From Iris pallida (taxonomy: Eukaryota > Streptophyta > Magnoliopsida > Asparagales > Iridaceae), in the NCBI GenBank assembly GCA_029216955.1, contig JANAVB010029819.1:34378051-34442050 (forward strand): DNA of 64,000 nt, in the 5' to 3' direction. The notes under the pieces were generated by a model. That model was not told the origin of the DNA. It saw nothing but the letters and a program-made list of their open reading frames with translations, and searched no databases. The translations under genes were made by a program, and so were the position numbers. Each line of letters begins with the position of its first letter. The first letter of the stretch is position 1. Shown here one piece after another: positions 1-11,480 of this stretch.

Positions 1-472
1 ATATCTAATTTTGAATGCTAGAAAAATATTCGTTAAAACATTAAAATGAAATACAACCCTTCATACCAAATTCCTCAATACGTATGTCCTTGGATGTGCC
101 GCCTGACTACATGGGCTGGGGCTCGGTTCGGGTCCAGTTTGACTAGTTTGGTACGACCGGGTCACTTAGACGTCAAATAATATTAATAACGAATAATTAA
201 ACTATTTATAATGGTCATGTCACAACTTGGCCTGGTTTTCTTAGTTAGGACATCTCTATGGCTCGGCCTCCCCTACCAAGGCTAATACACTAGTCAAAGC
301 ACGCCACTGCACTATCCGTGCCACGATTTCTAGTCACCTTGTACTCCAAATTTAATCATGATTAAAATCATCTACCGTAATAATTAACTAAATAATTATT
401 TGCAAAAAATTCTAAAATTACTATTTAAATCAATAAAATATTTCAAAAATTCCGGAAAAGGAGGCTACAGTT
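1..472. other. left edge, no gene recognised
   Basis: AT-rich sequence. It lies just past the 3' end of the minus-strand transposase remnant, but the reading frame meets stops at once and I cannot recognise further transposase motifs. It may be intron, 3' UTR or other CACTA body sequence. Confidence 0.3.
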
Positions 473-1532
473 CTACCCTGGCGATGGATTGGCCTTCTCC
501 AGAATGCCGGCACGAAAAACATTCATGTTTCTCTGGAACAGATGGTCCTTCGGCAGGAACTGTCGATGACAATCGAAGAAGCATGGTTTTCCTCCGTATT
601 TCAAATGGAACGCTTTCGTACGGTCCATACAATACGAATATGAGAGACTGTCATGAGTGCTCCATCCATATAACATTTCATAGGCTAAAAAGTCATTTAT
701 GGTCCACATCAGTGTGGACCTCATCTGAATGTCCTGCTTTCCGAAAACATCATTCGTGTTGGCGCCTCCTTTCCATAGCTGATTCAATTCATCTATCAAC
801 GGCTGTAAGTACACATCGATATTCCTCTTCGGATTATTCGGACCAGAAATGATAACCGTTAGGAACATGTAAAGAGTCTTCATACACATCCATGGCGGTA
901 GGTTATATGGAGTGACAATTAGTGGCCAACACGAATATTGGGAACCCAAAAGTTCGAACGAGACAAAATTGTCAGAGGATAGCCCCAATCTTACATTATG
1001 CGGATCAGAAGCAAAATCTGGATACTCTCGATCAAAGTGCTTCCATGCTTCTCCATCGGATGGATGATCCAAAACTCCATCGATCTATTCCCGCCTGTGC
1101 CAACTCATGTTTTCGGCAGTCTCCTTCACCATAAACAACCTTTGTAATCGCGACGGCAAAGGTAAGTAGTACATCGAATCGGTCGGCTTCCTTGCACTGG
1201 GAGTCCTACTTGAACTTGTTGCATTGTAACGATCAACACCACAAAATCTGCATGCATCTTCATCCTTATCGTCTTTGTAGTTCAACCTGCACCCATTGCG
1301 ACATGCATCAATTTTGTCGTATCCCATCCAGATAGATCTTACCATCCTCTTAGACCGATAGAAGTCTGTAGGTAACTTTACACCCTCCGACAAGATCTCC
1401 ATAATCAACTCGATGATTCGATTGTAGCATTCTTGAGACATATTAAAATTGGACTTGATGCTCAGCAGTCTTGTAACCACCTCAACGGTGAATGATCCTC
1501 ATATCCAGGATACAAATGAGTCCTTGCATTCT
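473..1532 (-). pseudogene. CACTA (En/Spm) transposase remnant, TNP2 family
   Basis: Two minus-strand pieces in the same frame read as the N-terminal half of a TNP2-type transposase. The upstream piece (1480 to 1088) has the RLLSIKSNFN, YRSKRMVRSIWM and CRFCGVDRYN blocks with the Cys pairs of the zinc-binding segment. The downstream piece (1072 to 473) has GEAWKHFDREYPDFASDP, DNVRLGL-like, NLPPWMCMK, DVYLQPLIDEL and TLMWTINDF blocks. An in-frame TAG at 1085-1087 separates them, with family-like residues on both sides. A frameshift near 1488 breaks the preceding YPGYED segment. The homology stops abruptly at 473 and at 1532, where an LTR begins. In CACTA elements this protein binds the terminal and subterminal repeats and carries out excision; no CACTA termini are visible here, so this is a dead internal fragment and the oldest layer in the window. 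Confidence 0.85.
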
Positions 1533-2983
1533 TGTAATACCCACTTTTCTAAAATGAGGATAATTTTGAACTTTTATAATTTTGATTATTCAATAATAAA
1601 ATTTAATTCATGTTATGATTTTTAGTGATTTTTAATTAATTTAAAACTATTTAAAATATTGAAATGTGATTTTGATGGTTAACTAACGTAACCCTAGAAT
1701 TGCTAAGCCTGAAGACTAACCATGACCATAGGAGCCTAGTCATGTGATTAGAATTATAAACTACCACTTTTTAGCCTAATGGTATTTTGGTCATTTTTGA
1801 CTTTTAATGAAAATAAATTTTGATTAATTAATTATGTGCTAATCTATTTGTTAAGCCTTAACCTAGAAGTTGCCCTAACCTAGATATTAGTCATGAGCCT
1901 AGATATTAAATTAGAAACTTCAATCAAGATAAGATTAGAAATATCTAAATATTATTGTATTAGGATATTTTCCTTAAGATATTTGTAGAAAGAAAGCCTT
2001 AGGATTAAATTGAACCAATGATTGGACTTGAATTTATGTGGAGAAGCCTTAGCCACCCATCTACATCTAAACCTAACCCTAATTCCTACTTAGATGGCCA
2101 GCTACAACCTAGAAATCCCCCTATAAGTATCAACCTATATTGTTCTTGCCTCTTTTTAAATACCTACAAAGAACCCTAATTTGTTCTTCCCTAAATTCCT
2201 CCCCCTTTATCCAAATTGATCCTAAATTGAGGCTACTCTCTTGCATTAAGATTCATTTCAGTAGAGGGGGCTAATAGAGGCTTGTTAGTAGGGATTTGAA
2301 GAGCATTTGGCCATAGCTTATGGAGGGAACAACTCACTTAGGAGCCTTTTCATTGAGTTTGAACTCTTAATAGGTAAAATACTACAAACCCTAATGAATT
2401 CCTGATTTTTTTCCTATAGTTGCATCAATCTAGGTGTCCCCTAGCTATAGAGTGAGTATGGTAGGATCTCGTGTCCATTAAGTATGCGTATTGGACATGT
2501 AACGATATTTTTAAATAAGTGTTTGATGAAATGCCTAAGTGAACTTTTTGTTATTGTTTTTTAAAACTAATTTCACTTTTGTGTAGCACTATAGGTGTGT
2601 TTTGAATCCCAGGGACTGAGCACAATTTCATGTCCATTTCGTATCCAAAACTGGATACGAACCTGTGCACGAGACCGTATCTCAATCCCCTGCTACCCGA
2701 CCCTGTTTGCGAATATGACACGCCACGTGGACTCGTGCCACTTGGCACGAGGGTGGAGGCAACCACTGACATGCCACCCCTCGAGTTTGGCACAATTTTG
2801 TGTCGTGTCGAGAGAGCACTCGTACTGATTTTGTACTATGTGTACAATCGACACTTTGAACCACTGATACGGCCATCGTGTCTTGTACAGACACGTTGTG
2901 GACACAAACTAAGGTGATGACTACCTAGCTCTATCCATAGTGACCATGTGTACACGAGCACGACACGTATCATGCTTTGCATA
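1533..2983 (+). repeat. LTR of element A', left part (interrupted by B)
   Basis: Begins TGTAATACCCACTTTTCTAA and follows the LTR of element A through its first 1.4 kb, including the 'tatgatttttagtgatttttaat' stretch, the 'gcctaatggtattttggtcatttt' stretch, a leader of similar layout and a GTGTC-rich segment near 2620-2980. Identity to A is clearly lower than between the two A LTRs, so it is a related but older family. It stops at the start of B (2984) and resumes at 37386. The five bases before it are ATTCT; the matching duplication should lie outside the window. Confidence 0.75.
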
Positions 2984-4438
2984 TGTAACCCCACTTTTGA
3001 AATCTTCCCTCCTAAATTAAATTCTTAAATTTGAATTTAAAAAATTAGTTACAACTAATTTGATGTGGGCTATTTCTCTCTAACTTTTTTCCTTCTTTCT
3101 AACTAAATTTTCAAATCAAATTGAACCCTCTAACTAATTTTTCAGCAACTCTTGTAAATAGTGAAAAGGCAGAGGGCCTACCTATACTTTTCCCTTGAGC
3201 GGAGGGGCCCCGCTGGAAATGTTCTTGACGGAGGGGCTATTTTGCAAAGTCTCTTTTTCTCTGTATATTTACAGAGGAGGAGAGAGAATTATCATTTCAT
3301 TCTCATCTTCTCCATTTGTGAGAGTTGAACTCTCGATCCCCTTTTCTCTCGTTCCTTACGAAACCCTAACCCTAAATTCTTGTTTCCCCCGAGCGACGAC
3401 GACGAGATGGCGGCAGTGGCAGTAGTTCCCTAGTTTGGCGACCGATAGCTGAGCATCTCCCGATTGGTGGCGACCGATCTACTCCAGTGACGCAACAATT
3501 CATCCACGAGATCGAGTTTCTGCCGAACTAGAAGACCTACGTCAGTGAGTTCTTCGATCCTCCCTGCTTTTTCAGTTCCTTCTTGATTTCAACATCATTA
3601 TTTCATTCTTGTTCAATTCCAGGTTGGTCAAGACCGACTCTGTCTTTTCTTGAAGTATCGAGCACAGCGATCGATTTGTTACCAAATCTTGTTAGTAAGC
3701 TCGATCTCGAAATACTGGGTCTGGGAAATTATGTTTCTGTCTGGATACTCAGTTGATGAGATTTTTCCTTTTCGATTGATTTGCTGATCGGACATGTGTT
3801 AGAAGTTTGATCGATCAGAATAGTTACGAGTACTTCGGATTTAGTAATAAAATAGGGTGAGTACTTTTGATCCTAGAGCTTCTGTTGTTTGAATTTCCTG
3901 ATTTTAATCCTCAAGAGAACAATGGCACATATTCTTTCTCCTTATGTTTGACTGGTTCGTCGATTTACCGCAGTGAACTCGTAGACACAATTGAGTACGG
4001 GGATCGCGTCCAACACGTGGAAATAGTCTCTCAATTCTGATTGATTCCGTTTTGGGTATTCATGTCATTCTTCCATCTGATATTTAAATTGTCTATTTCT
4101 TCTCCTTGAGTCAGGTGTTTGTTAGCTAGGATGGGAAGGTTATTGGGCTTTGGCGTTCCAGTATAGTGTCCTGGTACACCAAATTAATGTTGATGATCGT
4201 GTCCAAATGGCGTGTACGTGTCCAGACTGTGTGCGTGTGTTGCTGTTCACTGTAGTAGGAGATTTAGAAGTAGCACGGAGTAAGACCTCTTATCAGTTGG
4301 ATTCTTAATTCAATTTGGTTGTATGTTTATTGCAGGGGATGGGAATATGTATTATTTGGTTTTGGAGAATTAGATTTGGTGTTTAAATGTATATTTTTAA
4401 ATCAGTTATTTTTCGTATATGATGTTTTGGTAGGAATT
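2984..4438 (+). repeat. 5' LTR of B, first part
   Basis: Matches 34856-36310 base for base over long stretches, including the pyrimidine-rich leader, the telo-box and the 'ggttggtcaagaccgactctg' segment. It ends at the GAATT duplicated by insertion of A (4434-4438 and 29300-29304). Confidence 0.9.
3261..3376 (+). promoter_or_regulatory. putative promoter and leader of B: TATA box and telo-box
   Basis: TATATTT at 3264-3270 is followed by a pyrimidine-rich leader and by AAACCCTAACCCTAA at 3361-3375, a telo-box doublet as found in 5' leaders of many plant housekeeping genes. The same arrangement is kept in the 3' LTR (TATATTT 35142-35148; telo-box 35240-35254). That this is the real transcription start is inferred from motif order alone. 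Confidence 0.45.
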
Positions 4439-5017
4439 TGAAACACCCAGTTTTCCAAATGAGGGTAATTTTGAAAATTTGTAATTATAATTATTATTTA
4501 TTGATATTTATTACATATTATGATTTTTGGTGATTTTTAATTATTTTTTTAAACTATTTAAAATCATGACTTATGATTTTGGTATTTGGGTAGTGTAACC
4601 ATAGAGACTGTTGACCTAGAGCCTAGCCATGTGATTAGGATGTTTAATTAGTACATTTTAGCCTAGAGGGTATTTTGGTCATTTTAGGATTTATTTGAAT
4701 TTATTATGATTTATGGTAATTTATGTGAATTTATTATTAATTAAATAATTGCTTGGTGTCTTGTTAGTCTTTAGCCTGGAATGGACCTAACCTAGAAGTG
4801 AGACTTAACCTATAGACTAAGTGGGACTTGTTAGTTTAAGTCATGGTTGGAAATTGATATATAATTGTTTTGGGCTTATTAGTTAGAATAAGGTGTTTTG
4901 AGAATAGGCCTTTAACTAGGAAGCCTAGAAACCCACCAAGAGATGGAGGCCCATGGCCCAACTAACTAAAACCTTAACCCTAGAGTTTTGGCAAGCCAAC
5001 ATAGGGAATCCCACCCC

Positions 5018-5024
5018 TATATAA
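5018..5024 (+). promoter_or_regulatory. TATA box of LTR A
   Basis: TATATAA in the context CCACCCCTATATAATGCC, conserved at 22265-22271 in the other LTR. It sits about 580 bp from the LTR start, a normal place for the U3/R boundary, with 'gtagcctccttaagaaag' some 30 bp downstream. Confidence 0.5.
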
Positions 5025-5359
5025 TGCCTCTTCCAATAGTTGTAGCCTCCTTAAGAAAGTTTCCAAGTTTAGAAGAAGGAGAGGTATAGAAATTTTCGTC
5101 AAGCCCTAGTTTCTTCATTTTAATTCCTTTTCCACTCTAGTCTTTTGCATTAGTTCCTAATCCAGCTCTATTTCATGTCCATGGAGAGAAATCTCAGGTT
5201 TGAACCAATTTGGAGCACTTGGCCATCAAGAAGAACACCCCCCATTTGAGACTTTTTCTTATAAATTGTACCTATAGGTAAAACCCCTTAAATAGTGTTA
5301 TTATTCTAATTTCTTTGCATATTAGGCTAGATCTAGGAGTCCCCTAGCTGTCCCTAAAG

Positions 5360-6055
5360 TTTGGGTAAATTTTGTGTCCGTTTGGTGTCCGTATCGGACA
5401 CGTGTCAACGTATATGTGCATGTGTTTGTTAAAATGCCACAATAGAAGTTTTTGTGTTATTTTCGAAATCTTTTTGATTGGGATTGTTGGTTTTGATGTG
5501 TCTTATGATTTCCCTAAACCTAAACCATGTTTCTGTGTCATGTCGTGTCCATACGATGGCGTGGACATAGCCCCGCGCACGGGCTAGGGTATCTCCTGCT
5601 GCCCGACACTGAGATCTCGGTGCACAGGACACCAGGACACGTAAAATTTTGTGGAGTCATTGGGGCAACGACTGACACTATGCTCCCAATATTTAGGAGC
5701 ATATGGTTCACCATGCAAGGAGAAATCCCGCGCGCACGAATCACGCACTGTGTGCACACGCGCAGAATTGCCTCGCTGATACGCACTCACACACACGACA
5801 CGACACCACGTGGACACGTTGCAGGCGGTTGGACACTTACTCCTACCCCTGGCGAACACATGTACACGGCCACGTGTCCCCATGTGGCCTGTGTCGTGCG
5901 TTTGACACGCGCGCACGCGTGTACGATACTGTTTGTGTACAGTTTAGTGTCTGTGTTCGTGTGGTTGTTTGGACACTTCATGTCCAGTTTCCTGGACACG
6001 AACACTTCTTCCAGACACATGTGCACCTACTCGAGACCTGTGCATGTTTAATTTG
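5360..6055 (+). other. GC-richer GTGTCC/GGACAC module within LTR A
   Basis: About 700 bp packed with GTGTCC and GGACAC hexamers in both orientations, much richer in GC than the rest of the LTR. The second copy is at 22612-23305, and a diverged version is in A' (about 2620-2980). The low stop density gives overlapping ORFs on both strands (for example 5527-6051 plus, 5584-5916 minus), but the two LTR copies do not keep the same protein and no family is recognisable, so I do not call a gene. Confidence 0.6.
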
Positions 6056-6729
6056 ATGTTTAATTGATTTTTCACAATTCGAACTCGGGTTTCCCCATTT
6101 TTCTTGATACCAGGATTCAGTGTGCTGATTTTTTGAGAACTGATTTGTACTTAACGGATTTTTTTTAATGGTTAACTTATAAAGTTCGATCCTATTCTTG
6201 GTCTGAGCTAAGTTGCAGGTTAGGAATTCATGTTAGCATTGATTCATTGAGGTTTCGATTTGATTTTGGATTTCAAAAATTAGTTGAAGTAGAAACCATG
6301 TTGTTCCAGTTTTGAACTAAAGTTCAGATTTCTCATTTATTCTATTCTAGTTTCATAACGAGCTGGCTTGAGGTTTCTAATTGTCAAGTAGCATTGATTT
6401 CAAGATTTAGTATTCGGGTATATAAATCAAATGCTAAATCCTAGATTTCATTGAGTTCTACCTTACCTTGGTTTTGTGATTTAAAATTTTGGATGTTGTA
6501 CTAGTTGATATATTGATTTGGGTCTATTGACATATTGTTTTGCTATATAGGTTCGATCTTAAATGACTGAATAACTGAGTTCCTACATGTAAATCTGAAA
6601 CCTGGGTTTTATAACTGAGACACCCATATGCACTGATTAGGAAACCGAATTTTGATTCACATTGAACCTGGGAACTTAGTTGAGATATATCACACATTAC
6701 ATTGCACCCCACCTAATGTTTTTCACTGA

Positions 6730-6935
6730 GATACACATGTAGACACACACACAAATCACATTCAACACTGATGACCCCTTGTACCCTGTTCCAGATTGTA
6801 TACACACACACACATCTATACCCTCATGTGTTAAACACACAGCTACACACTTCCACAGATTTTCCTCACTGCACCCTCACACAAACACACACACAGAGGA
6901 CACAAAACCTGAGACACATTACACACATATGTATT
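6730..6935 (+). repeat. CA-rich microsatellite-like segment in LTR A
   Basis: Runs of ACACACAC interspersed with unique sequence; counterpart at 23970-24185, where the runs are a few units longer, consistent with slippage after insertion. Confidence 0.7.
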
Positions 6936-7279
6936 TTCCTGAAGACAATAAACACACTATTTTCTGTGCAATTGCTCTAATTAAATTGAGAATTTAGGTT
7001 CCTAGGCAATGAAGGTTGGGTTCTGTTTTCCTAAGACTGAACCCTCTGCCTTGTTCTGATTTTCTGAGAACCTAACCCCCTTTACAGTACTATCTAAAAA
7101 TCTGAGACTGTTTTATATTAAAATCTGATATTGAGATTTGAATTATAGGCTTGAGCCTAATGATTGATTCAAAACTGAGATACATTACTACCTACATCAC
7201 ACAGGAACCAATCTATATTTGCTTAGGTATCTATCCATTTCACTACTTGACCAGTCCTTTAGTTCCTATCCTCCATCTT

Positions 7280-9982
7280 TGTAATGCCCGTATTTCGGAA
7301 TACGTATTTTGATTAGGCTTATATGTATTTCGGACCTGTATTTTATTTTCTCAGATTCTGGCCTGTAATTGTGTTTTGGCTTAACTTGCGGATTTTGGTT
7401 TTCTCGTAAAATGGGTTTTTGGACCTGGCGTGGTTTTATTTTATGGAGAAGGAATTGGTTTGGTTTAGTATGCATTGGACCGCACTTAGCTAACCTCTAC
7501 CCTCAACACAACATACCCTTCCTCATTAAAACCCCACCTAACCTTCTCTCTCCTCATAACTTCCATTAATTTTCTTCATCTTCTTCTTCCTTCCTCCACC
7601 AACACCATAGGCAAGTGCACCTTGCCACCAAATAAGCACCCCATTTTATTTGTCCATTAGCTAGATTAGGCCTTAGTGAACAACATTAGAACTTGGCATT
7701 TTGTGATTTGGAGCTTCCATTTTTCTAGATCTAAGTTTTAACTATTTTTGTATTTTCTTGGTTTTGATCTATTTAACTTAGATTTTTCCTTGTTTTGAGG
7801 CTTCCATGTGGAAGAGAATTCAATTTTACACAAGTTAAAACTTTGAAAATCCAAATTTGGTTTTGTTTTGGCTAAGTTATGAAGATTGGAATTTGGAGTT
7901 CTTGGGGTTTTCTCTCGGCTTGGTGGAGAAGATGACTCTCGGCCAGCTCTCTTTAGCGCATGGCCGAACTGCACAAACTCTTCGGCCAGTGCCTTGCGCT
8001 GGGATGACCCTCGCTGGCGCTCTTTAGCTCCAGTGCCTTCCTTCCATTGGCGCACTTGACCGCTGCGCAGCTCACTCCCAACGCGGCTCGGCTCCAGCAC
8101 AACCCAATCCTAGCGCGGCTCATCCCCTGCGCAGCTCGCTCTCAGCGTAACCCGTCCCCTGCGAAGCTCGCTCGCAGCGCAACTCGTCCCTTACGCAACT
8201 TGACCCAGCACAACCTGCCCTCAGCGCAAGCCGACTCTAGCCCAACCTAACCTCAGCGCAGTTCATTCCCCAGCGCAATCTGACCCCCCTGCGCAACCTG
8301 TTGCCTATAGTGATTTGGTTTTATTTCCTTGGACTTGGCTACTCTTTGATGGATTGGAGTTTTGAGATCTTGTTCCACACAACACGACTGTCTCGACCCA
8401 ATACGACCTGGCACGGTTTTTGGTGTTTTGCTTATGACTGGTACAATTTTTCGTGATTTCTGTGAAGTATGATTCTAGTACTTCTGATCTTCTTGATAGT
8501 GACCCGATGGGGTGCGCCCTTAACTTTTAACCTGTAATTCATGATTAATCTTGATACTGGATAACTTGATAATGGCCCGTGGCGGCACACTTTTGACTTG
8601 TAACTTGTAAACCTGTAACTTGTAACTTGACTTGATGCTGTTGCGATGGCTAACTTGACTCGTATATTCAACTCTGACGCCGTAGGTGTTCATTCTTGCT
8701 GCCTTGTGCAATCCACTTGTCTTGTCTCGCATTATGTCTAGGATGTGACTCCCTGGTTACCACGGTCAGGGATTCACACTAAATATGGATTAGGCTAATG
8801 ACTAGATCAAACTATAGTTCATGGAGAATTTCCAGTCACAGGCGATCTCGTTATTTGGGCGCTTTAAAAGGACTTGTTGCCTGTCGACGAGTAGGGCACA
8901 TTTCCAGCACACTGTCATGTATTGCACCCTCTAAGTCACCGAAGGGTATATCGTCTCCTGGGCGATGTACCCAACCATACTCTCAACCCGCGGAAGGATA
9001 ACTGGATAGTCTGTAGGACTTGGGACTGGGAAATTTCTCATTTGCATCTTGTTAGTAATTAGACTTGTGATAACCCTAGTTAGTTAAGTAGTAAGCCGTA
9101 GTATTTGCTTGGCCGCTTGTGAATAGATGGTGTCCAGCCTTGTCTAAGTCTCGTCTAGTCCCTGTACCTGGTACCCCTGAACATGGTTGTTTTACTTATC
9201 TTTAACAATAAATGGGTAGAGACAAAGTGCTATTCAGGCAAAGGGTTACAACCCCGGTCCTTGTTTGGTTTACGGGTCGTAACCTGGCTCCCGGAATGGT
9301 TCCACGTCCCTAGTCGTTTATTGTCCTGATGTACTCTTTATTACTTGTACTTTTCTTCCATTTTCTTATGTTCTGATATGCTGGCTTTTGTTCTTATTTT
9401 GTGGCCTCCTTGTGGCACTTTCTCTTTCTGGGGTTTGACCCAGCTGGTTTTGTGTGGCTAAATTTCGGAGCAGCATTCGAGGATCTACCGAACCTCCAGC
9501 CCAATGGTGGCGACTAGAAGAAACCTGGGCTACGAGTGGGTTTTTCATTTTGTTTCGCTCACTACATTGTAAAATTATTCTTTTGAGGCGTTTAGCCGAC
9601 GAGCACCTGTTAGCTCGATGCATATTTACTTACTGTCTGCCTACGGGCTGTAATATGATTAACAAATCCTAGGGTTGATCATGTATGACTGAACTCTCGC
9701 TAGTCTCGATATTTTGTACGACTAGCTTCATGATCATCCAATATATAATGTATGGGACGCCTTGCTATTATATATTTGGTGCTCTGACATCTTGTAACTA
9801 TTATTGCTTGCTTGAGATTGAGATAATAGGCTTTTTCATGACCTTAGGAGACTGTTGGCTTGTAGTTAAACCCTCATATATCTTGACAGCCGTGACCGTA
9901 TAGCGAGGTGGATTCTATTTTAATATACGTAGCTGGCTATGTCCGTCTCCGATCTCCAGTATTCTGGTTCTGGGGTATCATA
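7280..9982 (+). repeat. 5' LTR of C
   Basis: About 2.70 kb, starting TGTAATGCCCGTATTTCGG and ending GGGGTATCATA. The paired LTR ends GGGGCGTCACA, so the terminal CA of this copy has mutated. The middle (about 8040-8290) is a C-rich series of 'gcgcaacctg' and 'cagcgcaac' motifs, a degenerate minisatellite, also present at 15740-16030. Confidence 0.92.
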
Positions 9983-9993
9983 TAGTTTAAGAG

Positions 9994-10009
9994 GTGGCCC
10001 ATGCAGGTC
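9994..10009 (+). promoter_or_regulatory. putative primer-binding region of C
   Basis: GTGGCCCATGCAGGTC starts 11 nt after the 5' LTR end. The identical 16-mer occurs at the same offset in A (20034) and B (30852). No usual TGGTATCAGAGC site is present. Its role in priming is inferred from position. Confidence 0.45.
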
Positions 10010-10279
10010 TTGGCATTCAAGATATGTGAGGGTTTACCAGTTAGATGTCTCAATCAGTATTCGCCCTTGATCTCTGCTCATATCTTCAAATCCCTGGGAA
10101 TCTTGACCTGAACATATGCTTGTATTGTTGATCTGTCCTGGTCCTTCCTTATTGTTTCCTATGTCATCTTCTTCAGCAACATTGTTTCTGACCCCACCGT
10201 TCAGCGAGGCGGAGCAACTCCCGTAGACCAGCTGCAACCTGGAGATCAAGCCCAGCATTCCGGAGTAGCCTCCAGAGTT

Positions 10280-11470
10280 GTGCCTACTGGAGGAGAGCCC
10301 CCAATTCGGCCCGTCCAGCCTACAGAGCCTGACGATGGCACCTTGGTAGGTCTCATCAGGACCTTGATCGCTTCCCAGGATCGTAGAGAAGACGCCTTGC
10401 ACCAGGCAGTGGCAGATGCTTTGACCAGAGGCGGTCATCCAGGGAACAGCACGGCCAACAGCTTCAAGCGCTTGAATCCTCCCTTTTTCGACGGCAGCGA
10501 GGATGTGATTGCCGCGGACGCTTGGCTTCAAAATATCGAGGTAGTTCTGGAAGCAGCTAGGACACCTGAGAATGAGAAGGTAGCGGTGGTACGCCTATAG
10601 TTGCTAAACTTAGCTCGCAGTTGGTGGGCGGCACAGGCCGTGGGATTAGTGGCGTCGATTACTTGGGCGGTATTTAGAGAAAGATTCCAGACGAAGTATT
10701 TTGATGCTGTAGCTCGGTACGACCTACAGACGAGATTTACTAACTTAAAGCAAGGAGGCAGAACGGTCGACGGTTATGCATCTGAGTTTTCTAGACTCAG
10801 TAGGTTTGCCCCCACCTTGGTGGCGACCGAGTTTGATAGGGCCCAGCGGTTCCAGCAGGGACTACATTTAGAGATCTTGTTGGCAGTTGAGCAGTTCGAG
10901 CACCAGACGTTCGATACAGTATTGAGAGCAGCTAGGAGGCATGAGTACACCTCCCAGAGGATCGTGGATAGGACCGGAGGTAGGAAGCGATCCCACAATC
11001 AGATGTACCAATCATCAGCTCCAGCCCCGACAGCTAGGGGTTTGACCATTGGAACTCCAAGGCGGGTGGCCTCAGTGACGTCGGTTCAACATTCGACCCC
11101 GACGTACCTGCAACAGCAGAAGCAGACTTCCGCGATGGGATATTCTCATTGCGGAAAGACAGGGCACATGGTGGCAGATTGTCGCAGGGCACAGGGATTG
11201 TGCCTGGCTTGTGGAGCGGCAGATCACAAGATAGGAGCCTGCCCGAATAGGGGTAGGTCGTCCTCTTCCAATCTAACCAGTCCGTCGGTTAGGGGACCAT
11301 CACCTTTGCAGCAGCAACAGTACCCGAGGCCATTATTGCCCCAGGCCCAGGCATTTCAGTAGCAGAACCACCAGCAGTAGGCTCAGACCCAAGTGTAGAG
11401 CAGGCAGAGAGGTTTCCAACAGAGAGGACCCGCAGCCAAAGGACAAGGTCAGGCAATGATAATGGCTATG
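10280..11470 (+). pseudogene. Gag of element C, broken
   Basis: Capsid/nucleocapsid part of the polyprotein. The Retrotrans_gag block runs from FFDGSEDVIAADAWLQ through FRERFQTKYFDAVARYDLQT and GRTVDGYASEFSRLSRFAP. Two zinc knuckles follow. The second (11201-11242) is a perfect CX2CX4HX4C; the first has Tyr (TAT, 11141) in place of its first Cys. A Gln-rich linker comes next. In-frame TAG codons stand at 10598, 11360, 11378 and 11396, the last three inside a run of CAG codons, so CAG-to-TAG change is the simple explanation. No convincing start ATG is preserved upstream; the coordinate given is the first open codon block. A frameshift near 11470 leads to the protease frame. Confidence 0.88.
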
Positions 11471-11480
11471 GAAGAAGAGG

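Larger units (their letters stand above)
4439..7279 (+). repeat. 5' LTR of A, first part
   Basis: Collinear with 21695-24520, differing by a few percent. It carries a TATA-like element, a GTGTCC-rich module and a CA-rich segment. It ends at ATCTT (7275-7279), the duplication made by insertion of C. Confidence 0.92.

Noticed and set aside
3361..3376. Interstitial telomere
   Set aside because: Only two telomere units; a telo-box in an LTR leader is the simpler reading.
5527..6056. Overlapping ORFs of 110-174 codons on both strands in LTR A
   Set aside because: They fall in the GTGTCC-rich low-stop module, are not kept as the same protein at 22865-23301, and show no family motifs.
6730..6997. 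Possible secreted Thr/His-rich peptide (plus strand)
   Set aside because: It is a translated CA repeat.
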